Assembly (NCBI RefSeq): GCF_000314735.2
Contig: NZ_KB375270.1
Location: forward strand, 3,912,001 to 3,976,000
Source: Afipia felis ATCC 53690
GTDB taxonomy: Bacteria > Pseudomonadota > Alphaproteobacteria > Rhizobiales > Xanthobacteraceae
Length of the DNA: 64,000 bases
Reading direction: 5' to 3'
Below the pieces are notes generated by a model. That model worked only from the letters and a program-made list of their open reading frames with translations. It was not told the origin of the DNA and ran no database searches. Positions 26,017 through 32,766 of the stretch are shown here, in pieces; within the stretch, counting starts at the first letter, position 1, and the number at the start of each line of letters is the position of its first letter. A program made the position numbers and the translations under genes.

Positions 26017-28041
26017 TCAGTTCTTTGGATTCTGGTCGCGTGCGCGCAGATAGTCGTCCGTGGTGCGCGGTGCCGGACGTTCGGGAACGCCGGCAAACGG
26101 ATCGAAGCCTTCCTCGCTCATGGCAATAACGCGGCAATCGGCGCACATCCTGATGGCATCAACACGCTTGTTGGCGCTGGGATACATCCAGTGCCGGCCT
26201 TCCAGCTTTGCTGCAACCCGGTCAATCGTACTTTTGACGCCGAACGGCTTATGACAGCGGATGCAAAGCGCCGGCTCTTCCTCTTTGATCGTGCGGGCGA
26301 GGGCGGTGGTCGCGCGAAAATCGATCTGCGGTATCAGTTCGATCACTTTTTCCGGGCAGGTCGACTGACATAAACCGCATTGCACACACGCATCTTCCGC
26401 GAACCGCAGCATAGGCCGATCGGGATCGTCGGACAGCGCACCCGTTGGACAGACTGAGACGCAGGACAGGCAAAGGGTGCAGCCGTCGACTCGAACGTTG
26501 AGGGTGCCGAACGGTGCCTCCTCGGGCAGCGCGATGATGTCGACCGGCGCGGGCGCTACGCGATGCAATTCCTGCAAAGCGAAGCGCAGCACGTCGCGTT
26601 TTCGTCCGATGGTCTTGAAGGTTGCCGGTTGCTGCACGGCCGGGGCGGGTGTCATTGCCCGCAGGATTGTGTCGAGTTGATCCGGATCGTCGGTCTCAAT
26701 CGTTGCGACCCGTTCGCCACTGAAGCCAAGTCCACGGAGAATTGCTTCGGCGAGCGCCGTGGTTTTCGCAAGTCCGCCGGTCTCGTGGCGAGGGCGCGCT
26801 CGCAACAACAACCGAAGGTTCGAGGCACCATAGGCGAAAGCGGCGGCAATGGTTTCCAGCCCGATCTGGGTAACCTCATTGATGGCGAGCGGAAGCACGT
26901 TCGCGGGGAGGCCGTCGCCATGGCGTGCGAGCGCCTCGATCAGGGGGGCACCATGGTCTCCGTCATGCAGCAACAGGATGGGATCGGTGCCGCCGGCCTG
27001 GTGATAGGCTGTCAGCATCGTCCGTAATTTGTGGATCAAGGCGTCGGCAGGAGGAAGCGCATAGGCGGCGGCCCCTGTCGGGCATGCCGTGGCGCACTGG
27101 CCGCATCCGGCGCATACCTCCGCATCAATGATGACATGATCACCATTGGGCGTAATCGCGCCGGTCGGGCAGAGATCGAGGCAGCGATGACACCCAACGA
27201 TGTTCGAACGCGAATGGGCGCACAAATCGGCGGTGAAGTTGATGTAGCGCGGCTTGTCGAAGCTGCCGACAAGATCGCGTGCCTTCAGGACGGCGCGCAA
27301 GGTTGCGGCCGGATCGTTCGGGTCGGCCCGTAGATAACCGTCCCGCAGATCGTGCGCTGGGAACAATGGTGCGCCGCCCGAAAGATCGAGCACGAGATCG
27401 CAGCGGGATATGGCGCCATTTCGTGATGGTTCAAAGACGAGTGTGTCGCGTGAAGACGGCAGCGGGCGCGCGTAATCGTCGACAGTTAGTTCAAAGGCGC
27501 CGAGATGCCCCGCCGCGTTGCGGATGGTTCCCTTGACCACGGGAAAGATCGTGACGCTCGGCGGCGTGAGCTCTCCCGGCTTGTCGATCAGGACGGTGAC
27601 ATCGAGCTGATCGGCCAGCAGTTTGCCGGCTTCGATCGCGCTTTCATCGCGGCCGTACACGAGGATGACGCCTTCGCTCGACAGGTTGACGAGCGGAAAA
27701 TCCGGCTCGCGCTCGGCCGCAGCCGCGAACAGCGCCGCCATTTTAGGGCCGGCCCGTGCGCCTTCGTTCGACCAGCCTGCTGTTTCGCGCACATTGACAA
27801 AATCGATCGACGCATCGCATTCACCAGCTAATTCCGAAAAGCGCGGAGCTTCCTGGGTGCAGCCGACAGTGACTGCCGCGCCGTCCTGCAGGGCTGCGCG
27901 GAATTGCTCTGTCTCGGCTCGGCATAAATGACGAAAGGTGGATACATCGGCGCTGATACACGCCTCGCGCACGGCACTCGCATCGAGGCTCATCGTATCC
28001 TCGCACGAGCACATCAATATCTTACGTGGTCGGTCCGCCAT
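26017..28041 (-). CDS. Large multi-cluster 4Fe-4S protein of the formate dehydrogenase region
   Basis: The 674-residue protein holds two pairs of ferredoxin-type clusters: GCHRCLDLCPTGAI and CAGCGQCATACPTGA (residues about 285-335), and CTLCLSCVSVCPTGAL and CVQCGLCQSTCPEKV (about 515-570). Two further cysteine pairs lie near the C terminus (CIRCHK, CADC). The N terminus has a CSCEDT segment and no signal peptide, so it is cytoplasmic. Homologues accompany membrane formate dehydrogenases in Bradyrhizobium relatives. Its role, perhaps electron transfer during cofactor maturation, is not established. It is divergent from the accessory genes at 28142. Confidence 0.85.
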   Translation of the reverse strand: MADRPRKILMCSCEDTMSLDASAVREACISADVSTFRHLCRAETEQFRAALQDGAAVTVGCTQEAPRFSELAGECDASIDFVNVRETAGWSNEGARAGPKMAALFAAAAEREPDFPLVNLSSEGVILVYGRDESAIEAGKLLADQLDVTVLIDKPGELTPPSVTIFPVVKGTIRNAAGHLGAFELTVDDYARPLPSSRDTLVFEPSRNGAISRCDLVLDLSGGAPLFPAHDLRDGYLRADPNDPAATLRAVLKARDLVGSFDKPRYINFTADLCAHSRSNIVGCHRCLDLCPTGAITPNGDHVIIDAEVCAGCGQCATACPTGAAAYALPPADALIHKLRTMLTAYHQAGGTDPILLLHDGDHGAPLIEALARHGDGLPANVLPLAINEVTQIGLETIAAAFAYGASNLRLLLRARPRHETGGLAKTTALAEAILRGLGFSGERVATIETDDPDQLDTILRAMTPAPAVQQPATFKTIGRKRDVLRFALQELHRVAPAPVDIIALPEEAPFGTLNVRVDGCTLCLSCVSVCPTGALSDDPDRPMLRFAEDACVQCGLCQSTCPEKVIELIPQIDFRATTALARTIKEEEPALCIRCHKPFGVKSTIDRVAAKLEGRHWMYPSANKRVDAIRMCADCRVIAMSEEGFDPFAGVPERPAPRTTDDYLRARDQNPKN

Positions 28042-28057
28042 GGCCGCCGCCTGCGTT

Positions 28058-28080
28058 TTCGATACGGGACTCGTATCGAA
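28058..28080. promoter_or_regulatory. Perfect 9-bp inverted repeat, candidate operator
   Basis: TTCGATACG and CGTATCGAA form perfect 9-base arms around the 5-base spacer GGACT. The repeat sits 16 bases before the 4Fe-4S gene start (minus strand) and 61 bases before the biotin/lipoate-ligase-like gene (plus strand), in the only divergent promoter region of the formate dehydrogenase cluster. Size and symmetry suit a TetR- or LysR-size dimeric regulator. No regulator gene of that kind lies in the window. Confidence 0.5.
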
Positions 28081-28141
28081 GACTTGAAGCCTATAACTAT
28101 ACAGGGTTGATTGGAATAGTAGCCGGAGGTCGTGTTACCGC

Positions 28142-28885
28142 ATGCGAGTCCGCGCCCCGTTCGAACAGGTACTCAGTCTTCCGCCGCCGTTTGAGCTGGT
28201 GACGCTGCGCGAGCGGGCGAGCGCATTTGCCCATGCGGTGGAGATCGCGCCGCAGCGCGGCGCCGGAACACTGGTTTATGTCGGCTGTTTCGATCTTGCC
28301 GAATTCGCTGTAGTTCTGGAACCGGAGGAGCCACTAAGCATGGCGCGCCGAGCGTTTTATGCCGGCATGGTCGCACTGTGCGACGCACTGCTTGCCTACG
28401 CGCCGCCGCAGAAAATGGTGACAGTCGACTGGCCGGACACTATCCGGGTTGACGGCGGCTTGCTCGGCGGCGGGCAACTCGGATGGCCGCCCGGTGCGCC
28501 GGAAGATGAGCCGCCGCCTTGGCTGGTGTTCGGGGCTATGGTCCGCACGGTGTCAATGACCGGTGAGGAGAGCGGTGTTCATCCGCTGGCGACTGCGCTC
28601 GAGCAGGAAGGTTTTGATGATGTCGGTGCGTCGAACCTCACGGAAGCGTTCGCACGTCATCTCATGGCAGCTATCCACGGTTGGCAAGTGGATGGGTTCG
28701 ATAGCGTCGGACGAGCGTTTGTCGAGCGCCTGCCTCGTACGGCTGGCACTCATTATCAGATAGCTGACAATGGCGACCTGCTCGTTATGCATGCGGGAAG
28801 GACCGATGTCGGGCGGAGCGTTCTGCTGCCGGCGTTGCGCGCGCCTTCGTGGCTCGACCCGCAAACGGGAGGGCCTCGGCTGTGA
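28142..28885 (+). CDS. Biotin/lipoate-ligase-like protein of the FDH cluster
   Basis: The 247-residue protein has the fold signature of biotin/lipoate protein ligases (VDWPDTIRVDGGLLGGGQLG for the usual KWPNDV..KxxGI), but the lysine that contacts the biotinyl-adenylate is not present (Gly/Leu there). The C-terminal part contains an HYQIADNGDL segment resembling the DUF4444 extension. It heads the operon of formate dehydrogenase accessory genes and overlaps the next start (GTGA). It is probably not a true ligase; a role in enzyme maturation is inferred from context. Confidence 0.78.
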   Translation: MRVRAPFEQVLSLPPPFELVTLRERASAFAHAVEIAPQRGAGTLVYVGCFDLAEFAVVLEPEEPLSMARRAFYAGMVALCDALLAYAPPQKMVTVDWPDTIRVDGGLLGGGQLGWPPGAPEDEPPPWLVFGAMVRTVSMTGEESGVHPLATALEQEGFDDVGASNLTEAFARHLMAAIHGWQVDGFDSVGRAFVERLPRTAGTHYQIADNGDLLVMHAGRTDVGRSVLLPALRAPSWLDPQTGGPRL

Positions 28886-29415
28886 AACTTTTAAAGACGG
28901 TTGCCCTTGATCCATCAGACACGTTCGTATTCGACCCGGCAGCCGAGCCGGGGGAATGGGCAGTGTCGGGCGCTTTTCGGTTCTGGGGAGACGATCCCGA
29001 TACGCTGCAAGGCAAGGCGCGCTCGGCGTTTCGTGGCGGATTTCTCGGGCTGCAATCATGGGGTTGGTCAACGCTGGTGGAGATCGTCGAAGTGACCGAC
29101 AACGATCGTGCCGCCGTGGTGGAAATGCTGGCGCAACAGCTTATCGACCGACTCGGCGCGCCCGATCTTGCGACTGCGCGGCAAGCGGCAGAGGAGGAGG
29201 TGAGCTTTGCCGAATCCCTTTGCAACGAGGCCACTGGCATCCTGATCGCAGTTCATCGTACCGCGGAAGGTGGCGAGATCCGCGAAAGTTTCCGTGCGTT
29301 GCGGTCGCGCGGCAAGTCGCGACATCAACGCGCGTTTGCGTTTCTGGAAGCGCAGGACGATGAGCAACCGGCGGATGACATCGATCTTGCGAGCATGGAG
29401 CGCGAGCGCAAATGA
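28882..29415 (+). CDS. DUF6505-type FDH-associated protein
   Basis: The start is taken at a GTG (28882) that overlaps the previous stop and has GGGAGGG about eight bases upstream, giving 177 residues. The protein begins KLLKTVALDPSD and contains a GWSTLVEIVEV segment; no signal peptide or membrane helix is seen. I believe it matches the DUF6505 family, found only in formate dehydrogenase clusters of this kind. The function is unknown. The stop overlaps the next start (ATGA). Confidence 0.72.
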   Translation: MKLLKTVALDPSDTFVFDPAAEPGEWAVSGAFRFWGDDPDTLQGKARSAFRGGFLGLQSWGWSTLVEIVEVTDNDRAAVVEMLAQQLIDRLGAPDLATARQAAEEEVSFAESLCNEATGILIAVHRTAEGGEIRESFRALRSRGKSRHQRAFAFLEAQDDEQPADDIDLASMERERK

Positions 29416-30419
29416 AAGATTTCTGGATTTCCTGCGGTCATCATCTGCTGGATCAAGAACCGGGCGGGGGACTCGTCGCGACCGATGAGTTCCTCAAGGC
29501 GTATTTTATCCGGCCCGAACTGATGCCGCCGGCCGAAGCCTGTCAGGCCGAACGGCAATTGCATGCGGCCTTGCTGGCGCAGCCGCGACGTCCGGTAGAT
29601 GCGAATGAGGTTTCTGCAATCGTTGATCCCGATGCGCGGGAAAACTGGCAGTTTGTATTGGCCTTCCGCGAGTTGCTGCTGAGTCATCCTACGCTCGAAG
29701 CGGCCTATCTGGCGCTGATGCGCGGCGGGGCCGTCGCGTTGCCGCCGCTGTTCGTCAGCCAGTTGACGCACGTTATCCTGCGCAATGCGCTCAACGGTTG
29801 TGACGATCCGTTCGTTTTGCGCGCCGGTGAATTGTTCTTCCGGCCTCAGCGCGTCACGGCCAATCAAGGGTCCCTGCTGGCAGTCGATGAGGAATGGATC
29901 GGAGGCGAGAATCCGGTACCCACGACGCCGTTATTGGCGCTGCTTGAAATTCCAGAAGAAACTCAGATCGACATCCTCGATGAGGAAAACACCGGCGATT
30001 ATTGGCAGCGCAGCGACATGTTCGACATGGGACTCGATCTTTCCGCGGGCGGGCGGGGTACGCTGGCTGTTGCTGAAGTCATGAGACGCTGGATCGCGCA
30101 TCTGCTCGCGATCGACGTGATAATTGAGCCGCTCGCTGAGCTGCGCGACGCCACGCTGACCTGGTATGTCGGTCTCGATTCTGAGGCAACGGCAATCGGC
30201 AACCGGCTCTGGAATGGCGAGGAACTCGACGACCAGACTGCTGGCCGGGTGGCAGGACTTTTCCGGCTGACTTTTTCGGATGACATCGCCGTCAGCCATG
30301 GTTTGGAGAATGAACCGATTTATCTCATCATGGCGACGACGCCGGAGAGAATATTGCGCATGAAACCGCAAAACCTGATCACGGGTTTGCCGATTAAGCA
30401 CTTGGAGGCGACCAGTTGA
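29412..30419 (+). CDS. DUF6352-type FDH-associated protein
   Basis: The 335-residue soluble protein starts with KDFWISCGHHLLD and is rich in acidic and leucine-containing helices. It resembles the DUF6352 family that sits beside DUF3305/DUF3306 genes in formate dehydrogenase loci. The active role is unknown. It overlaps both neighbours by four bases, consistent with coordinated production of assembly factors. Confidence 0.72.
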   Translation: MKDFWISCGHHLLDQEPGGGLVATDEFLKAYFIRPELMPPAEACQAERQLHAALLAQPRRPVDANEVSAIVDPDARENWQFVLAFRELLLSHPTLEAAYLALMRGGAVALPPLFVSQLTHVILRNALNGCDDPFVLRAGELFFRPQRVTANQGSLLAVDEEWIGGENPVPTTPLLALLEIPEETQIDILDEENTGDYWQRSDMFDMGLDLSAGGRGTLAVAEVMRRWIAHLLAIDVIIEPLAELRDATLTWYVGLDSEATAIGNRLWNGEELDDQTAGRVAGLFRLTFSDDIAVSHGLENEPIYLIMATTPERILRMKPQNLITGLPIKHLEATS

Positions 30420-30937
30420 GTCCTGCCGCGGTTCCGCTGTTGAGCATTCCTGTCGGAGTGGTGGTGGAGCGCCGCAAGGCAGCGTCCCAATGGACCGATT
30501 TTATTTGGCGGGCGGTCGGGGTGCTGCCCGGTGAGCCGGACATGGAAGCCTGGACGGTGCTGCGCGAACAGGATGATGTCACGCTGTTCTATGTCGGGTC
30601 CGCCTTGGTTGACCTCTACCGTTCGGAAACCGAGCGCTATCGTGAAAATCTTGCCTCCGGTACCCCCAGCATCTGGGTGGTGATGAGCCCGTCCGAAGGG
30701 GCGTGGCCCTATGCGGTAACCGCCGCTACGGCTGACGCTGCCGAAGGCGAGAGTTTTACCGAAGCGGCGACCAACCTTGTCGAGCCGGTGCCGATGCCGG
30801 AGATCATTCGCGATGCGATTGACCGCTTTATCGCCGGACACCACGTTGAACGAGAGGAGTTTTTCAAGCGAAGGCGCGGCCGCGCTGATCCTGAGGCGCT
30901 TGCGAGACGCCTGCAGAAAGGTCGGACGAATGAGTGA
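30416..30937 (+). CDS. DUF3305 domain protein
   Basis: The 173-residue protein starts at a TTG overlapping the previous stop, with GGAGG seven bases upstream. It shows the DUF3305 features PVGVVVERRKAASQWTDFIW, an LYRSETERYRENL helix and a PSIWVVM strand. DUF3305 proteins always accompany periplasmic formate dehydrogenases and DUF3306 proteins; they are presumed accessory factors. No transmembrane segment is visible. The stop overlaps the next gene by eight bases. Confidence 0.88.
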   Translation: MSPAAVPLLSIPVGVVVERRKAASQWTDFIWRAVGVLPGEPDMEAWTVLREQDDVTLFYVGSALVDLYRSETERYRENLASGTPSIWVVMSPSEGAWPYAVTAATADAAEGESFTEAATNLVEPVPMPEIIRDAIDRFIAGHHVEREEFFKRRRGRADPEALARRLQKGRTNE

Positions 30938-31607
30938 CGAGGACTTTCTCAGCCGATGGTCGCACCGCAAGCGTCTTGCGGAGGCTTCGCCTGAATTCTT
31001 GTCTCCGTTGCCGGTTCCCGCTTCACCGGGACAAGGAGATCAGGGGGCTGCCGTAAATTCTGAAGCGGGCAAACCTGTCGACGGGCCTGACCTTTCGGCG
31101 CTGCCGCCGCTGGATGCGATTACAGCGGCAACCAATGTCACGGCATTCCTGCGCAAAGGAGTTCCGCTCGCGCTGACTCGTGAAGCGCTCCGCCGTGCAT
31201 GGCTTGCAGATCCCGCGATCCGCGATTTCGTCGGGCTTGCCGAGAACGCCTGGGATTTCAATGATCCAAATGCGATGCCGGGATTTGGGCCACTCGATTA
31301 CACCCCGGAGCAGGTGCGTGACTTGGTTGCGAGGATCGTCAGTGAGCGGAAGCCGGTGGCTGGGGGCGATGCGAATTCTGTTACGCCGCAGCTACAGCAA
31401 GACGTCGTCAGTCCAGCCGATCCGCTGCCGGAGAGTTCTCCTGACCGCGAGACAGCGGCCGATGCACCGGAGACAACTATCGACCAGATCAAAAGAGATG
31501 GAGGGGTGACGGGAACCGGCACCACAACGCCGCGAAGTTTAGTTGTTGGCGAGCAGGCTCATTGTTCCGTTGTGCGTCGCACTCATGGAAGTGCGTTGCC
31601 GCAATAG
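30930..31607 (+). CDS. DUF3306 domain protein
   Basis: The ATG at 30930 gives a 225-residue product; the frame extends upstream but only inside the previous gene. The N terminus EDFLSRWSHRKR and the LRRAWLADPAIRDFVGLAEN segment are DUF3306 hallmarks, and the C terminus RRTHGSALPQ fits the family's conserved RRHGGALP-type tail. A long Pro/Ala/Asp-rich linker separates them. It is a presumed formate dehydrogenase accessory protein. Confidence 0.88.
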   Translation: MSDEDFLSRWSHRKRLAEASPEFLSPLPVPASPGQGDQGAAVNSEAGKPVDGPDLSALPPLDAITAATNVTAFLRKGVPLALTREALRRAWLADPAIRDFVGLAENAWDFNDPNAMPGFGPLDYTPEQVRDLVARIVSERKPVAGGDANSVTPQLQQDVVSPADPLPESSPDRETAADAPETTIDQIKRDGGVTGTGTTTPRSLVVGEQAHCSVVRRTHGSALPQ

Positions 31608-31729
31608 CTGCGGCAAAGAACATAGCCTCACCCTATAAGCTTTCCATTGACGGCCACTATCTCGCGGGCCTAGCTTTGAAGCATTCCAAAGTGAAAGGCG
31701 CATATGGCGCTCACTTGAGGAAAATGAAT

Positions 31730-32506
31730 ATGCGCGATTCTGGATTAGATCGGGCAATTCAACTGGCGGGAGGCGTCGCCGAGCTCGCCCGCAGAATAGG
31801 CATACGCCAACCCTCAGTATCGAACTGGAGTCGGGTTCCTGCCGAACGTGTGACTGCGGTTGAAGCCGTAACCGGCCTATCGCGCGTACATCTTCGTCCC
31901 GATCTTTATAGCGAGTTAGCCGTGACTGATCAGGTCCACGACATTGATGTGGGCCGTGCCCAGGAATATGCGCTGCTCGCCACGCTGTTGTCACAGGCTC
32001 CCTCGGCGAAATTGATCACACAGATCGCCAAGCTGCGCGGCGATGCGAGCCCGCTTGGAACGGCTCATGCCCATCTTGGAGATGCTGCAGCGAGGGCCGA
32101 TCCTGCCGCTGTCGACCGCGAATACTTTGATCTCTTCGTCGGTCTTGGGCGTGGCGAATTGATGCCGTATGCCTCGTTCTATTTGACTGGATTTCTCAAT
32201 GAACGGCCGCTGTCGCATCTGCGACAGGATTTGGCTGCGCTTGGTATCGAGCGTGTCGAGAACAATTTCGAGCCGGAAGATCATGCGGCGACACTCTGCG
32301 AGATCATGGCGGGATTGGCCGGCGGACGTTTCCCCGCGTCCGAGGCTGCCCAGCGTGAGATGTTCGAAAAGCATTTGGCGCCATGGATGGGCCGTCTGTT
32401 CACTGACATGGAGAATGCAGCGGCTGCGGATTTCTATCGATCGGTCGGCTCGCTCGGCCGGCTCTTTCTTCAGATTGAAGCGGAGGCCTTCATGCTCGCC
32501 GATTGA
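31730..32506 (+). CDS. TorD-family chaperone with N-terminal helix-turn-helix
   Basis: I choose the ATG at 31730, nine bases after GAGG; an ATG at 31724 is too close to it. Residues about 3-55 look like a YdaS/Cro-type helix-turn-helix (AIQLAGGVAELARRIGIRQ, then SVSNW and RVPAERV). Residues about 70-255 are a TorD/DmsD-type chaperone (EYALLATLLS, FVGLGRGELMPYASFYLTG, LGRLFLQIEAEAF). TorD proteins bind the Tat leader and apo-form of molybdoenzymes; this one presumably serves the formate dehydrogenase encoded next. The fusion suggests a chaperone that also binds DNA. Confidence 0.85.
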   Translation: MRDSGLDRAIQLAGGVAELARRIGIRQPSVSNWSRVPAERVTAVEAVTGLSRVHLRPDLYSELAVTDQVHDIDVGRAQEYALLATLLSQAPSAKLITQIAKLRGDASPLGTAHAHLGDAAARADPAAVDREYFDLFVGLGRGELMPYASFYLTGFLNERPLSHLRQDLAALGIERVENNFEPEDHAATLCEIMAGLAGGRFPASEAAQREMFEKHLAPWMGRLFTDMENAAAADFYRSVGSLGRLFLQIEAEAFMLAD

Positions 32507-32541
32507 GCGGGCAGTCGAACGGCCCCAATGGAGGACGTGCG

Positions 32542-32754
32542 ATGAAAGAGGACGACAAAGCTGCCGTAGGCCGCCGCAGTTTTCTGCGTGGAGTCGGCAT
32601 CGGCGCGCTCGGTGCCGGAGCGGCTGTCGTATCGCCGCTGATGCCTGAGGCAAAAGCTGACAGCGAGACGAACGATGAGAAGCGCAAGGCGCGCTACAAC
32701 CCCAATTCGCCCGACATCAAAGCGTATTACCGCGTGAATCGTTACCCCAAATAG
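32542..32754 (+). CDS. Formate dehydrogenase region Tat-target small protein
   Basis: The ATG at 32542 follows GGAGG (32530-32534) and gives 70 residues. A twin-arginine leader GRRSFLRGVGIGALGAGAA is followed by a short mature part ending YNPNSPDIKAYYRVNRYPK, the hallmark of the formate dehydrogenase region Tat-target family. It is exported folded, and is thought to help the enzyme's assembly. It sits 12 bases before the catalytic subunit gene. Confidence 0.9.
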   Translation: MKEDDKAAVGRRSFLRGVGIGALGAGAAVVSPLMPEAKADSETNDEKRKARYNPNSPDIKAYYRVNRYPK

Positions 32755-32766
32755 CGGGAGGCGGCC

